64,000 nucleotides of DNA from Stenotrophomonas maltophilia (GTDB lineage Bacteria; Pseudomonadota; Gammaproteobacteria; Xanthomonadales; Xanthomonadaceae). The stretch is taken from positions 757,001 through 821,000 of the forward strand of contig NZ_CP154630.1 of NCBI RefSeq assembly GCF_039555535.1, in the 5' to 3' direction. The notes beneath the pieces were generated by a model. That model did no database searches, was not told the origin of the DNA, and saw only the letters and a program-made list of their open reading frames with translations. Shown here one piece after another: positions 19,860 to 30,224 of this stretch; position 1 is the stretch's first letter, and each line of letters opens with the position of its first letter. A program made the position numbers and the translations under genes.

Positions 19860-22376
19860 ATGAGCATGCACGCGCGCCGCACACGGCGCTGGACCGGCCT
19901 GGTCCTGTCGATGGGGCTGCTGGCGGTGGCCCCGCTGGCCTGGGCGGCCGCCTCGCAGCCAGCTACGGCGCAGGCGCAGGGCGTCAATGGCTACGAACTG
20001 CCATCGGCCGCACTGCAGGCGGTGGTCGACGCCCCGCGCGCGCCGTCGCTGTTCCTGTCGCCGCGCCGCGACGTGGCCGCGATGATGCAGATGCCGTCGC
20101 TGCCGTCGATCCAGGTGGTGGCGCAGCCGGAACTGAAGCTGGCCGGCCTGCGCATCAACCCGCGCACGTTCTCCGACAGCCGCTTCAGCTTCGGCGAGAA
20201 GCTGTGGCTGATGAACGTGGCCGATGGCAAGGAACGGCAGATCAGTGGCCTGCCGGCCACGCTGTCGATCGCCAGTGTGATGTGGTCGCCGGACCAGAAG
20301 TGGCTGGCCTTCAACCAGGTCGACGCCGCCAGCGGGGCCAATGAACTGTGGCTGGTGGATGTGGCCGGTAGCAGTGCGCGCCGCCTGGTCGCCGGCCTGA
20401 ACACGGTGATCGGCAGCGGCTACCAGTGGCTGCCGGACAGCCGCGGACTGGTGGTGTTCACCCGCCCGGCCAACCTGGGCGCGGCGCCGGCCGCCGACGG
20501 CATCCCGACCGGCCCGGCCGTGCAGCAGACCAGCCAGGGCGGCGGCGTGGTGTCGATCCGCACCTACCAGGACCTGCTGAAGAACGAGGCCGACGCGCGT
20601 CAGTTCGATTACTACGCCACCACCCAGCCGATGGAAGTCACTCTGGATGGCAAGACCCGCGCGATCGGCGCAGCCGGCATCTTCATGGGCTTCTCGGTGT
20701 CGCCGGATGGCCGCTTCGTGCTGCGCCAGCCGGTGCAGCGCCCGTACTCCTACGTGGTGCCGGTGGACAGCTTCCCGCGCCGCATTGAAGTGATCGACCG
20801 TGCCAGCGGCAAGCTGGTGCACACCGTGGCCGTGCGCCCGCTGGTGGAAGGCCTGCCAACCGGCAACGATGCCGAAGTAACCGGCGTGCGTGACATCCGC
20901 TGGCGCGGCGATGCCGATGCCACCCTGGTCTGGGCTGAAGCGCAGGACGGCGGCGACCCGAACAAGGAGGCCAAGGTGCGCGATGCGGTGCTGATGCAGG
21001 CCGCGCCGTTCGACAAGCCGCCGTTGACCCTGGCCCAGCTCGGCAGCCGCCTGGCCAGCATCAGCTGGGGCCGTGGCGACCTGGCCCTGCTGACCGAATC
21101 GTGGTGGAAGACCCGCAAGACCAGGACCTGGCTGATCGCCCCGGACAACGCCAGCGCCGAACCGCGCCTGCTGTGGGACCGCGATGCGCAGGACCGCTAT
21201 GCCGACCCGGGTCGGGCGCTGCTGGCCAGCGACGAGCGCGGCCGCTCGCTGCTGCAGACCAGCCCGGATGGCAGCAGCCTGTACCTGGCCGGTGCCGGTG
21301 CTTCGCCGGAGGGTGACCGCCCGTTCGTCGACCGCTTCGACATTGCCAGTGGCAAGGCCACCCGCCTGTTCCACTCGCAGGCGCCGAGCTACTCGCTGCC
21401 GGTGGCGCTGCTGGACGACCAGGGCAGCTCGCTGCTGCTGAGCCGTGAGAGCCCGGACGAGCCGGCCAATTTCTACGTGCAGTCGCTGGCCGATGCCAGC
21501 ACCGCGCCGCGCGCACTGACCCATTTCGCCCATCCGCTGCCGCAGCTGAAGGGCGTGCAGAAGGAGCAGATCCGCTACAAGCGCAAGGACGGCGTCGACC
21601 TGACCGCGACCCTGCTGCTGCCTCCGGGTTACGACCCCAAGCGCGACGGGCCGCGGCCGCTGCTGATGTGGGCCTACCCGGGCGAGTTCAAGAGCGCGGC
21701 CGCGGCCAGCCAGGTGACCGATTCGCCGTATCGCTTCAACGCGGTCAGCTATTGGGGCCCGCAGGCGTTCCTGGCCAAGGGCTACGTGGTGCTGGCCAGC
21801 CCGTCGATGCCGATCATCGGCGAGGGCGACAAGGAGCCGAACGACACCTACATCGAACAGCTGGTGGCCAATGCACAGGCGGCGGTGGATGAAGTGGTGC
21901 GCCGTGGCGTGACCGATCGCGAGCGCATCGCCATCGGTGGCCATTCCTACGGTGCGTTCATGACCGCCAACCTGCTGGCGCACACGCGCCTGTTCAAGGC
22001 CGGCATCGCGCGCAGTGGCGCCTACAACCGCACGCTCACTCCGTTCGGTTTCCAGGCCGAGGAACGCAACTACTGGCAGGCGCAGGATGTCTACCAGAAG
22101 ATGGCCCCGTTCAACTACGCCGACAAGATCAAGGATCCGATCCTTTTCATCCACGGCGTGGACGACAACAACTCCGGCACCTTCCCGATCCAGAGCGAGC
22201 GCATGTTTGCCGCGGTGAAGGGCCTGGGTGGCACCGCGCGGCTGGTGATGCTGCCCAACGAATCGCACGCCTACCGCGCACGCGAATCGATCATGACGAT
22301 GCTGGCCGAAAGCGAGCGCTGGCTGGAGCAGACCATCGGCCCGGCCGAGCAGGGCACGGCTAAGAAGAAGCGCTGA
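19860..22376 (+). CDS. S9 family serine peptidase (glutamyl-endopeptidase-like)
   Basis: The 838-residue exported peptidase has a signal peptide (about 1-35, ending AWAAASQPATAQA), a beta-propeller region and a C-terminal prolyl-oligopeptidase-type catalytic domain. The triad is visible: Ser696 in GGHSYGAFM, Asp769 in GVDDNNSG and His803 in NESHAYRAR. The GGHSYGAFMTANLLAHT and ESIM stretches resemble the S9D group, which includes plant chloroplast glutamyl endopeptidase. It likely acts on peptides in the periplasm or outside the cell. ATG 19860 has AGGTGGA just upstream. Confidence 0.92.
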   Translation: MSMHARRTRRWTGLVLSMGLLAVAPLAWAAASQPATAQAQGVNGYELPSAALQAVVDAPRAPSLFLSPRRDVAAMMQMPSLPSIQVVAQPELKLAGLRINPRTFSDSRFSFGEKLWLMNVADGKERQISGLPATLSIASVMWSPDQKWLAFNQVDAASGANELWLVDVAGSSARRLVAGLNTVIGSGYQWLPDSRGLVVFTRPANLGAAPAADGIPTGPAVQQTSQGGGVVSIRTYQDLLKNEADARQFDYYATTQPMEVTLDGKTRAIGAAGIFMGFSVSPDGRFVLRQPVQRPYSYVVPVDSFPRRIEVIDRASGKLVHTVAVRPLVEGLPTGNDAEVTGVRDIRWRGDADATLVWAEAQDGGDPNKEAKVRDAVLMQAAPFDKPPLTLAQLGSRLASISWGRGDLALLTESWWKTRKTRTWLIAPDNASAEPRLLWDRDAQDRYADPGRALLASDERGRSLLQTSPDGSSLYLAGAGASPEGDRPFVDRFDIASGKATRLFHSQAPSYSLPVALLDDQGSSLLLSRESPDEPANFYVQSLADASTAPRALTHFAHPLPQLKGVQKEQIRYKRKDGVDLTATLLLPPGYDPKRDGPRPLLMWAYPGEFKSAAAASQVTDSPYRFNAVSYWGPQAFLAKGYVVLASPSMPIIGEGDKEPNDTYIEQLVANAQAAVDEVVRRGVTDRERIAIGGHSYGAFMTANLLAHTRLFKAGIARSGAYNRTLTPFGFQAEERNYWQAQDVYQKMAPFNYADKIKDPILFIHGVDDNNSGTFPIQSERMFAAVKGLGGTARLVMLPNESHAYRARESIMTMLAESERWLEQTIGPAEQGTAKKKR

Positions 22377-22388
22377 TACCTGCATGAG

Positions 22389-22413
22389 GGCGGCCCCTGC
22401 AACGGGGGCCGCC
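22389..22413 (+). terminator. Hairpin after the S9 peptidase gene
   Basis: GGCGGCCCC and GGGGCCGCC pair in a 9-bp stem 13 bases after the stop. No T-run follows. Confidence 0.5.
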
Positions 22414-22431
22414 TGTGCGGCTGCGCCGCCG

Positions 22432-22503
22432 CACGAGCATGGGCTCGGGCGCTACACGGGGTCACGCGCCATGATGGTTGTAGAGCCGAGCCCATGCTCG
22501 GCT
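22432..22503. repeat. Inverted pair of GTAG palindromes
   Basis: A reverse copy ending CTAC (22432-22455) and a forward copy GTAGAGCCGAGCCCATGCTC (22480-22503). Here the CTAC and GTAG ends face inward, opposite to the other pairs in this window. Confidence 0.85.
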
Positions 22504-22613
22504 GCGTCTGCCGTGGATACGTGCAGATGAAACCATTTTTGCATCGCAGCACGAGGCCCGATCTGGGATAGGCTTGGGGTCAGGATCCGTTGACCGAGGC
22601 CCGTGCGTCGCCG

Positions 22614-25325
22614 ATGAACGAGTACCGCAGCAGCATCGAATTCGCTTCCCCCGATCTTCCCCTTCGCGATGACGTGCGCCGGCTTGGCGCGCTGGTCGGT
22701 GACCTGTTGGTCGAACAGGTGTCGGCCGCGTTTCTTGATGACGTCGAGGACGTGCGCACCCGCGCCATCGCCCGCCGCGAGAACCAGGCGCCGCTGTCCG
22801 AACTGGCGGAAGGCCTGGCCGGGCGCACTCCTCAGCAGGCCGAGACCATGGTGCGTGCATTCAGCACCTACTTCCAGGTGGTCAACATCGCCGAGCGCGT
22901 GCATCGCATCCGCCGCCGCCGCGACTACCAGCGTGCCGGTACCGCAGGGGCACAGCCCGATGGCCTGCAGGATGCGCTGCAGCACCTGAAGGCGCAGGGC
23001 GTGGGACTGGACGAGCTGGCGCAATGGTTGCCGCGCATCGACATCGAACCGGTGTTCACCGCGCACCCGACCGAAGCGGTGCGCCGCGCGCTGCTGGAGA
23101 AAGAGCAGTTGATGGTGGCCAGCCTGGTCGACAACCTCGACGGCCAGCGCACGCCGGGTGAGGCCGCCGCCGATGCCGCGCGCTTCCGCATGGCGCTGAC
23201 CGCCTCGTGGCAGACCACTGATTCCTCGCCGGTGCGGCCCACCGTCGACGACGAACGCGAGCACGTCGGGTTCTATCTGGTGCAGGTGCTGTACCGGGTG
23301 ATCCCGGTGCTGTACGAATCGCTGCAGCAGGCGCTGCGCGATACCTATGGGGAAGAACTGCCGTTGCCGCGCCTGCTGCGTTTCGGTACGTGGGTGGGCG
23401 GCGACATGGACGGCAATCCGAATGTGGATGCCCACACCATCCGCAACACGCTGGATGCGCAGCGGCAGGCCGTGCTGGGGCGCTACCAGAAGGAACTGCT
23501 GCAGCTGGCCAGCCTGCTCAGCCAGTCCACCGAGCGGGTGGGTGTCAGTGATGCGCTGCAGGCACGCGTGACGCATTACCAGCAGCTGCTGCCGCAGGTG
23601 CAGTCGCGGCCACGCCATGCCGACATGCCGTACCGCCTGCTCAACGACCGCATGCGCGCGCGCCTTCAGGCCACGCTGGATGATGGCGAAGGCAACTACG
23701 CTGGCCCGGACGAGCTGATCGAGGATCTGCAGCTGATCCTCGACAGCTTGCGTGCGAACCGTGGCGAACATGCCGGCGGCTTCGCCGTGCAGCGCCTGCT
23801 GTGGCGGGTGAAGACCTTCGGCTTCCATCTGGCACGGCTGGATGTGCGCCAGGAGTCGAGCGTGCATGCGCGCGCGCTTGCCGCCGTGCTGGGCGGCGAG
23901 GAGGCCTGGCAGGCGCTGGATGCGGTGGGCCGTGCGCGGCTGCTGGGCCCGCATGCCAGCGGTGAAGCGGCATTGCCCAACGGCGGCGACGAGGGCAACC
24001 AGCGGCTGGATGCGGTGTTCGCCGCACTGGCCGATGCCCGTGCGCGGCATGGTGGGGACGCATTGGGCAGCTACATCATCTCGATGGCACACGACCGCAG
24101 CGATGTATTGGCCGTGCTTGCGCTGGCACGCCGTGGCGGCCTGGTGGAAGAGAGTGGGGCGGTGCCGTTGGACATCGCCCCACTGTTCGAGACCGTGGAT
24201 GACCTCAAGCGCGGCACCGCGACCCTGCGTGACCTGCTGGCCGACCCGATCTATCGCGCGCACCTGCAAGCACGCGACGAAGTGCAGATGGTGATGCTGG
24301 GCTATTCGGACAGCAGCAAGGATGGTGGCATTGCCGCTTCGCGCTGGGGCCTGCAGCGTGCGCAGGTGGAACTGCTGGAGGTGGCGGCCGAAGCTGGCAT
24401 CCGATTGACCTTCTTCCATGGCCGTGGCGGCTCGATCAGCCGTGGTGGTGGCAAGACCACGCACGCGGTCGATGCATCGCCGCGCGGCAGCATCGATGGT
24501 CGCCTGCGGGTGACCGAACAGGGCGAGGTGATCCACCGCAAGTACGGTATCCGTGCGCTGGCCCTGCGCTCGCTGGAACAGGCCACCGGTGCAGTGCTGC
24601 GCGCCAGCCTTCGCCCGCGTGCCGCCGAGCCGCGCGAGGATGAGTGGCGACCGGTGATGGACGTGGTGGCTGCGGCCAGCAGCGAGGTCTACCGTGGCTT
24701 CGTCGGCCAGGCCGGCTTCATGGACTACTTCCGCACCGCCACGCCGATTGATGTGATCGAGCGGATGACACTGGGCTCGCGGCCGTCGCGCCGGCTCGGC
24801 CAGGACGCGGCGCTGGGCAACCTGCGCGCGATTCCCTGGGTATTTGCCTGGAGCCAGGCGCGCGCGGTCATCCCCGGCTGGTACGGCGTGGGCAGTGGCC
24901 TGCAGGCGGCGGTTGATGCCGGCCACGAACAGACCCTGCGCGATATGGCGCGTGACTGGCCGTTCTTCCGCACGTTCCTGGACGACATCGCGATGGTGCT
25001 GTCCAAGGGTGATATCACCATTGCCGAGCAGTTCTCGCTGTTGTCGGGTGAACTGCACGGGCGCTTCTTCCCGCAGGTGCAGCGCGAACTGGAACTCACC
25101 CGGCACTGGCTGCTGGCGTTGATGGACCAGAAGACGCTGCTGGACCACGATGCGCGATTGGCGCTGTCGATCCGCCTGCGCAATCCCTACGTCGATCCGA
25201 TCAGCGTGTTGCAGGTGGACCTGCTGCAACGTTGGCGGGCCAGCGGGCGCGAAGACGATGACCTGCTGCGCGCGCTGGTGGCGTGCGTGAACGGCGTTTC
25301 GCAGGGCGTGCAGAACACGGGGTGA
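22614..25325 (+). CDS. ppc: Phosphoenolpyruvate carboxylase
   Basis: PEP carboxylase refills the TCA cycle by making oxaloacetate from PEP and bicarbonate. The 903-residue product has the catalytic His in [11 protein letters not shown], the bicarbonate/PEP loops [10 protein letters not shown] and [13 protein letters not shown], and the conserved C-terminal QNTG. ATG 22614 is used here. An in-frame TTG lies at 22590. No regulatory extension is seen. The gene stands alone between repeat elements. Confidence 0.98.
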   Translation: MNEYRSSIEFASPDLPLRDDVRRLGALVGDLLVEQVSAAFLDDVEDVRTRAIARRENQAPLSELAEGLAGRTPQQAETMVRAFSTYFQVVNIAERVHRIRRRRDYQRAGTAGAQPDGLQDALQHLKAQGVGLDELAQWLPRIDIEPVFTAHPTEAVRRALLEKEQLMVASLVDNLDGQRTPGEAAADAARFRMALTASWQTTDSSPVRPTVDDEREHVGFYLVQVLYRVIPVLYESLQQALRDTYGEELPLPRLLRFGTWVGGDMDGNPNVDAHTIRNTLDAQRQAVLGRYQKELLQLASLLSQSTERVGVSDALQARVTHYQQLLPQVQSRPRHADMPYRLLNDRMRARLQATLDDGEGNYAGPDELIEDLQLILDSLRANRGEHAGGFAVQRLLWRVKTFGFHLARLDVRQESSVHARALAAVLGGEEAWQALDAVGRARLLGPHASGEAALPNGGDEGNQRLDAVFAALADARARHGGDALGSYIISMAHDRSDVLAVLALARRGGLVEESGAVPLDIAPLFETVDDLKRGTATLRDLLADPIYRAHLQARDEVQMVMLGYSDSSKDGGIAASRWGLQRAQVELLEVAAEAGIRLTFFHGRGGSISRGGGKTTHAVDASPRGSIDGRLRVTEQGEVIHRKYGIRALALRSLEQATGAVLRASLRPRAAEPREDEWRPVMDVVAAASSEVYRGFVGQAGFMDYFRTATPIDVIERMTLGSRPSRRLGQDAALGNLRAIPWVFAWSQARAVIPGWYGVGSGLQAAVDAGHEQTLRDMARDWPFFRTFLDDIAMVLSKGDITIAEQFSLLSGELHGRFFPQVQRELELTRHWLLALMDQKTLLDHDARLALSIRLRNPYVDPISVLQVDLLQRWRASGREDDDLLRALVACVNGVSQGVQNTG

Positions 25326-25335
25326 CCTGACGTTG

Positions 25336-25412
25336 GTAGTGCCGGCCGCTGGCCGGCAACGTCATGATGTTCGGCAGCACACGGGGCGTTGCCGGCCAGC
25401 GGCCGGCACTAC
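25336..25412. repeat. Inverted pair of GTAG palindromes
   Basis: GTAGTGCCGGCCGCTGGCCG at 25336 and its mirror ending CACTAC at 25412 fill the gap between the stops of ppc and the convergent thioesterase gene. Together they can form one long hairpin and would act as a two-way terminator. Confidence 0.9.
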
Positions 25413-25413
25413 C

Positions 25414-25920
25414 TCATTCCTCCGGCGAAGGCGGGTTCGACGCCAGCAGTTCCAGATGGCGCTGTTCCATTTCCTGGCGCAGCTGGCGGCGGATCTGCGC
25501 GGCGGCCTGGCGGCGCTTCTCGTCGGAGGTGGCCGGCTGCAGGGGCGGTACCGGCGTCGGCCGGCCTTCCTCGTCCACCGCCACCATCGTGAAGAAGCAG
25601 CTGTTGGCATGGCGCACGCTGCGCTTGAGGATGTCCTCGGCCACCACCTTGATGCCGATCTCCATCGACGAGGTGCCCGTGTAGTTCACCGAGGCCAGGA
25701 AGGTGACCAGCTCGCCCACCGCGATCGGCTGGCGGAACATCACCTGGTCCACCGACAGGGTGACCACGTAGCTGCCGGCATAGCGGCTGGCACAGGCGTA
25801 GGCCACCTGGTCGAGCAGGCGCAGGATGGCGCCGCCGTGGACCTTGCCGGAGAAATTGGCCATCTCCGGCGACATCAGCACGGTCATGGACAGCTGGTGG
25901 GTTTTCAGTTCGGTCGACAT
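25414..25920 (-). CDS. Hotdog-fold acyl-CoA thioesterase
   Basis: The 168-residue cytoplasmic protein belongs to the YciA/BACH acyl-CoA thioesterase group. It has the hotdog segment KVHGGAILRLLDQVAYACASR with the catalytic Asp, then VTLSVDQVMFRQPIAVGELV and the strand NSCFFTMVAVDEEGRP. The C-terminal 30 residues form a charged helix (KRRQAAAQIRRQLRQEMEQR). The substrate chain length cannot be told. It sits alone between two pairs of GTAG elements. Confidence 0.9.
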   Translation of the reverse strand: MSTELKTHQLSMTVLMSPEMANFSGKVHGGAILRLLDQVAYACASRYAGSYVVTLSVDQVMFRQPIAVGELVTFLASVNYTGTSSMEIGIKVVAEDILKRSVRHANSCFFTMVAVDEEGRPTPVPPLQPATSDEKRRQAAAQIRRQLRQEMEQRHLELLASNPPSPEE

Positions 25921-25951
25921 GCACCGATTGTATCGGCGTGGCGTAGCTCTT

Positions 25952-26021
25952 GTAGAGCCGAGCCCATGCTCGGCTGCTCTTGGCGCAGGCAAAGGAAAGC
26001 CGAGCATGGGCTCGGCTCTAC
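25952..26021. repeat. Inverted pair of GTAG palindromes
   Basis: GTAGAGCCGAGCCCATGCTC at 25952 and its mirror ending GGCTCTAC at 26021. They lie between the thioesterase start and the metK terminator. Confidence 0.92.
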
Positions 26022-26053
26022 AAAAAGCAGAAGGGCCGCTTGCGCGGCCCTTC
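26022..26053 (-). terminator. Terminator after metK
   Basis: GAAGGGCCGC (26030-26039) pairs with GCGGCCCTTC (26044-26053). On the - strand the stem is followed by TGCTTTTT. Confidence 0.85.
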
Positions 26054-26060
26054 GTCTGTC

Positions 26061-27272
26061 TTACTTCAGCTTCGCGTCGGCGCGCAGGGCGGCGGCGCGG
26101 TCGGTCTTCTCCCAGGAGAAGGCCGTGGCGTTGACGGTCTCGCCTTCGCCGTTGAGGTAGCTGAATTCCTTCGGCTTGCGGCCGAAGTGGCCGTAGGCCG
26201 CGGTCTGCTGGTACATCGGGTGCACCAGGTCGAGCATCTTGATGATGCCGTACGGGCGCAGGTCGAAGTGCTTGCGGATCAGCTTCTCGATCTTGTCGTC
26301 GCTGATCTTGCCGGTGCCGAAGGTGGTGACCGAGATCGAGGTCGGCTCAGCCACGCCGATGGCGTAGGAGACCTGCACTTCGCAGCGGTCGGCCAGGCCG
26401 GCGGCAACCACGTTCTTGGCGACGTAGCGGGCCGCGTAGGCAGCCGAACGGTCGACCTTGGACGGGTCCTTGCCGGAGAAGGCGCCACCACCGTGACGGG
26501 CCCAGCCGCCGTAGGTGTCGACGATGATCTTGCGGCCGGTCAGGCCGCAGTCGCCCACCGGGCCACCGATCTCGAACTTGCCGGTCGGGTTGATGTGGAA
26601 CTTGGTGCCCTTGTGCAGCCACTTGGCCGGCAGCACCGGCTTGATGATCTCTTCGCGGACGGCCTCGATGAGGTCCTTCTGCTTGATGCCCGGGGCATGC
26701 TGGGTCGACAGCACCACGGCGTCGATGGCCGAGACCACGCCGTTTTCATAGCGCAGGGTGACCTGGCTCTTGGCGTCCGGACGCAGCCACGACAGCGGCG
26801 AGTTCTTCTTCTTGCGGATCTTGGCCTGCTGCTCGACCAGGCGGTGCGACAGGTGGATCGCGGCCGGCATGTAGCTGTCGGTCTCGTTGGTGGCATAGCC
26901 GAACATCAGGCCCTGGTCGCCCGCGCCCATTTCTTCCGGCTTCTTGCGATCCACGCCCTGGGCGATGTGCGGCGACTGCTTGCCGATCAGGTTCAGCACG
27001 CCGCAGGTGGCGCCGTCGAAGCCGACGTCGGAGCTGTCGTAGCCGATGTCCGTGATGACCTTGCGGGTCAGCGCTTCCAGGTCGATCCAGGCGCTGGTGG
27101 TGATTTCACCGGCAACAATGGCAACACCGGTCTTGACCATGGTCTCGCAGGCCACGCGGGCGCGCTGGTCCTGGGTCAGGATCGCGTCCAGCACCGCATC
27201 GGAGATCTGGTCGGCAACCTTGTCCGGATGGCCTTCGGAGACCGACTCGGAGGTGAAGAGATAGCTGGACAT
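26061..27272 (-). CDS. metK: S-adenosylmethionine synthetase
   Basis: MetK makes S-adenosylmethionine from ATP and methionine. The 403-residue product starts [25 protein letters not shown] with the ATP-binding His. It also has [12 protein letters not shown], the phosphate loop [22 protein letters not shown] (about residues 262-283) and a normal C-terminus. The ATG at 27272 gives the standard N-terminus. An in-frame extension upstream to 28028 runs through the next gene and is not coding. The leader has no recognised SAM riboswitch. Confidence 0.99.
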   Translation of the reverse strand: MSSYLFTSESVSEGHPDKVADQISDAVLDAILTQDQRARVACETMVKTGVAIVAGEITTSAWIDLEALTRKVITDIGYDSSDVGFDGATCGVLNLIGKQSPHIAQGVDRKKPEEMGAGDQGLMFGYATNETDSYMPAAIHLSHRLVEQQAKIRKKKNSPLSWLRPDAKSQVTLRYENGVVSAIDAVVLSTQHAPGIKQKDLIEAVREEIIKPVLPAKWLHKGTKFHINPTGKFEIGGPVGDCGLTGRKIIVDTYGGWARHGGGAFSGKDPSKVDRSAAYAARYVAKNVVAAGLADRCEVQVSYAIGVAEPTSISVTTFGTGKISDDKIEKLIRKHFDLRPYGIIKMLDLVHPMYQQTAAYGHFGRKPKEFSYLNGEGETVNATAFSWEKTDRAAALRADAKLK

Positions 27273-27596
27273 CAGGCGTAATATCCCTTGATTCGGATGG
27301 AAAGATGGGCGCGCATGATACACGGGGTGCGCCGCCTGTGCATTGTGAACCTGTACCGGTTGCCGGTGGTTAAGCCCGCGTAGGCCCGGCAAGGGCCGTC
27401 CTGACGGGATTGGGCCCCAGCCTCGAGGCCCAGTGTTCCACCAGCGTGACAACGGGCGGGGTGGCCCGGGGGCCGGTTGCGGCCCCACCCCGGGCGGATC
27501 GACCGTCATCGTTCTGCCCCAGAACCGCCATCTGGCTGCCGTCTGCCGGGCGCAGGCTGTCGGCCAATCCGGCCGCCGGGCATGAGTGGATCTGCC
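27273..27596. other. metK / acyltransferase divergent intergenic region
   Basis: This 324-base region carries the promoters of both flanking genes. Near metK, AT-rich sequence includes AAGGGATATTACG on the - strand. The middle (27395-27495) is very GC-rich, with GGGGTGG and CCACCCC arms at 27458-27464 and 27485-27491. No gene or named RNA motif was recognised. Confidence 0.4.
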
Positions 27597-29312
27597 ATGC
27601 AGGAACTTGAACAGCGTCTCCAGCAACGCTTTCCCGATTGGTTCCATGGCCGTCGTGGCCAGCTGGCGCGGCCATTGCTGCGCAGCGTCGGGCGCTGGTC
27701 GCGGTTGGACCAGATCGAAGCTTTCCTGCAGCGCAGTGCAGGATTGCGCGGATTCGGCTTCGTTGCTGCCGGGCTGGAGTTCATCGATGGCCAGTACCAG
27801 GTGGATCCGGCCGCGCTGGCGAAGATCCCGGCCACGGGCCGCCTGCTGATTGTTGCCAATCATCCGTCCGGGGCGCTGGATGCACTGGCGCTGCTGGACG
27901 CGGTCGGCCGCATCCGCCGCGATGTTCGGATCGTGGCCAACGACCTGCTGGGAGCCATCGCGCCGCTGCAGGATCTGCTGCTGCCGGTGCGCATCCTTGG
28001 CGGCAAGGCCCAGCGTGGCAGCCTGCACGCCGTGGAGGAGGCGCTGGCGGCCGAGCAGTGCGTGATCGTATTCCCGGCTGGCGAGGTCTCACGCCTCTCG
28101 CTGCGCGGCATCCGCGACGGTCGCTGGCAGCGGGGGTTCGTGCGCTTTGCCCGCGCCGCCGGTGCGCCGGTGCTGCCGGTGCGGGTGGAGGCGCGCAACT
28201 CGGCGCTGTTCTATGGCGCCTCGACCCTGTTCAAGCCGGCCGGTACCGCGCTGCTGGCGCGCGAGATGTTCACCCGCCGTGGCCGTCCGCTGCGCCTGTG
28301 CATCGGTGAGCCGATGCAGCTGGGCAAGGGCGGTGACCCGGGCGCGCAGCTGTTGGCCGTGCGCCGCGCGCTGTATGCGCTGGGCCGTAATGGGGCGGCG
28401 GGCGATGCCGCTGCTGTTGCAGGTCCGGAGCCGCTGGCGTCGCCGGTACCACCTTCGCAGGTTGCCGCCGGCATTGCCGCAGCCACCCAGCTGGGCCAGA
28501 CCGCTGACGGCAAGCAGATCCTGCTGGCGACCTGCAGCGCCGATTCACCGCTGCTGCTGGAACTGGGCCGCCTGCGCGAGCTGACCTTCCGCCAGGTAGG
28601 CGAGGGCACAGGGCGCAGCCGCGACCTGGACGATTACGATCCGCGGTACGAACACATCGTGATCTGGGACGCAGCCGCGCAGCGCATCGCCGGCGCCTAC
28701 CGGATCATGCGCGGCGCCCAGGCACTGGCCCGGCACGGCCTGTTCGGGCTCTACAGCGCATCGTTGTTCCGCTATTCCGACGACGCCATCACCCACATCG
28801 CCGAAGGCCTGGAACTGGGCCGCAGCTTCGTGGTGCCCGATTACTGGGGCAGCCGCAGCCTGGACTACCTATGGCAGGGCATCGGCGCCTACCTGCAGTG
28901 CCGGCCCGGCATCCGCTACCTGTTCGGTGCGGTGTCGATCAGTGCGGCGCTGCCGCGCGATGCGCGCGAGCAGCTGGTGGCGTACTACCAGCGCTACTAC
29001 AGTGGCACCGCCGGTCTGGCCGAGTCGAACCGGCCGTTCCAGTACTTCGCCGCGCCGCCGAGTTTCGGCGAACTGGATGCCGGTGCTGCGTTCGATGTAC
29101 TGAAAGCCAACCTGGCTGCACTCGGCACCGGCGTGCCCACGCTGTACCGCCAGTACACCGATCTGTGCGAACCGGGGGGCGCACGCTTCCTCGCCTTTGG
29201 CGTGGATCCGGACTTCAGCGATTCGATCGATGGCCTGATCGAAGTGGACCTGTGCGCGATCCGGCCGAACAAGCGCAAACGCTACCTGCGCGACGCGGGG
29301 ACGCCGGCATGA
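27597..29312 (+). CDS. Two-domain acyltransferase, OlsF-like (PlsC + GNAT-type)
   Basis: The 571-residue protein joins two acyltransferase domains. Residues of about 60-270 resemble PlsC/OlsA-type lysophospholipid acyltransferases, with [15 protein letters not shown] (His89, Asp95) and [10 protein letters not shown]. Residues of about 310-570 resemble the OlsB/hemolysin-type N-acyltransferase, with [32 protein letters not shown] and ELGRSFV. This order matches OlsF, a bifunctional ornithine-lipid synthase described in Serratia. The substrate is an inference. ATG 27597 was chosen, and 27582 is also possible. It is coupled to a phosphatase gene by an ATGA overlap. Confidence 0.8.
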   Translation: MQELEQRLQQRFPDWFHGRRGQLARPLLRSVGRWSRLDQIEAFLQRSAGLRGFGFVAAGLEFIDGQYQVDPAALAKIPATGRLLIVANHPSGALDALALLDAVGRIRRDVRIVANDLLGAIAPLQDLLLPVRILGGKAQRGSLHAVEEALAAEQCVIVFPAGEVSRLSLRGIRDGRWQRGFVRFARAAGAPVLPVRVEARNSALFYGASTLFKPAGTALLAREMFTRRGRPLRLCIGEPMQLGKGGDPGAQLLAVRRALYALGRNGAAGDAAAVAGPEPLASPVPPSQVAAGIAAATQLGQTADGKQILLATCSADSPLLLELGRLRELTFRQVGEGTGRSRDLDDYDPRYEHIVIWDAAAQRIAGAYRIMRGAQALARHGLFGLYSASLFRYSDDAITHIAEGLELGRSFVVPDYWGSRSLDYLWQGIGAYLQCRPGIRYLFGAVSISAALPRDAREQLVAYYQRYYSGTAGLAESNRPFQYFAAPPSFGELDAGAAFDVLKANLAALGTGVPTLYRQYTDLCEPGGARFLAFGVDPDFSDSIDGLIEVDLCAIRPNKRKRYLRDAGTPA

Positions 29313-30109
29313 GCACGCTGGCGAACCTGTCGCCACACCGGCGCGCAGTGTTCGTCTCCGACGTGCACCTGGGGTCACGTCATTGCCATGCCACCGAGCT
29401 GGCAAGGTTCCTCTCGCAGCTGCGCTGCGAACGGCTGTACCTGGTCGGCGACATCATCGACCTGTGGTGGATGGCACATCGCCGTGCCAACTGGCGGCAG
29501 TCGCACAGCGAAGTCATCCAGGCCCTGCACGCGCTGCGCCGCGCAGGCACCGAGATCATCTACATCCCCGGCAACCACGATGCCTCGCTGCGCCAGGTGT
29601 GCGGACTGATGCTGCCGGCGATGCAGGTGCGCCGCCGCGCCATCCACGTGACCGCCGATGGCCGCCGGCTGCTGGTCGCGCACGGTGACGAGTACGACGG
29701 CGTGACCCACTTCGGTGGCCTGCAGGAAAAGTTCGGTGATTGGCTGTACTACCGCATCCTTACCGGCAACCAGGCATTGAACGCGGTGCGCCGCCAGCTT
29801 GGCATGCGCTACTGGTCGCTGTCGGAGTTCCTGAAGAAGCGCAGTGGGGCGGCCGAGCGCTACATCGAGCGTTTCGTGCAGGCCGGCCTGGACGACGTGC
29901 GCCGGCGCGGCCTGGACGGCATCGTCTGCGGGCATATCCACCGCGCTGCGCTGGTGGAACGCGATGGCCTGGTCTACGCGAACGACGGCGACTGGGTGGA
30001 AAGCCTGACCGCGCTGGCCGAAGACCACGACGGCGCGCTGCGCCTGCTGGACCACAACGGCCAGACGCTGGTGGCGTTGCCGGGCGCACGCCTGTCGCAG
30101 GCGGCGTAA
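29309..30109 (+). CDS. LpxH-like metallophosphoesterase (UDP-diacylglucosamine pyrophosphatase family)
   Basis: The 266-residue protein carries the full calcineurin-type metal motif set: DVHLGSRHC, GDIIDLWWM, GNHDASL, AHGDEYDG and GHIHRA. This arrangement matches the UDP-2,3-diacylglucosamine diphosphatase family (LpxH/LpxH2 type), which cleaves a pyrophosphate in lipid A synthesis. No membrane segment is seen, so it should act at the inner face of the membrane. The ATG overlaps the stop of the OlsF-like gene, which suggests a shared role in membrane lipid metabolism. Whether it is the main LpxH of the cell cannot be told here. Confidence 0.85.
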   Translation: MSTLANLSPHRRAVFVSDVHLGSRHCHATELARFLSQLRCERLYLVGDIIDLWWMAHRRANWRQSHSEVIQALHALRRAGTEIIYIPGNHDASLRQVCGLMLPAMQVRRRAIHVTADGRRLLVAHGDEYDGVTHFGGLQEKFGDWLYYRILTGNQALNAVRRQLGMRYWSLSEFLKKRSGAAERYIERFVQAGLDDVRRRGLDGIVCGHIHRAALVERDGLVYANDGDWVESLTALAEDHDGALRLLDHNGQTLVALPGARLSQAA

Positions 30110-30126
30110 CCCGCGTCTGTCCTCTT

Positions 30127-30192
30127 GTAGCGCCGAGCCCATGCTCGGCTGCCGTTGCACGCAACGAAGAGCAGCCGAGGGCTCGGCTCTAC
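30127..30192. repeat. Inverted pair of GTAG palindromes
   Basis: GTAGCGCCGAGCCCATGCTC at 30127 and a mirror ending GGCTCTAC at 30192. The second copy lacks the central CAT. Confidence 0.9.
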
Positions 30193-30224
30193 ATGCACCG
30201 CCCGCAAGCCGCTAGCATCGGGCC

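Noticed and set aside
19752..22385. 877-codon antisense frame over the S9 peptidase gene
   Set aside because: It is a shadow of GC-rich codon bias. The + strand gene has a complete catalytic triad.
22452..25229. 925-codon antisense frame over ppc
   Set aside because: Same reason. ppc is unambiguous and the antisense product has no motif.
26061..28028. 655-codon extension of metK
   Set aside because: The extension reads through the next gene on the opposite strand. MetK starts at 27272 with its conserved N-terminus.
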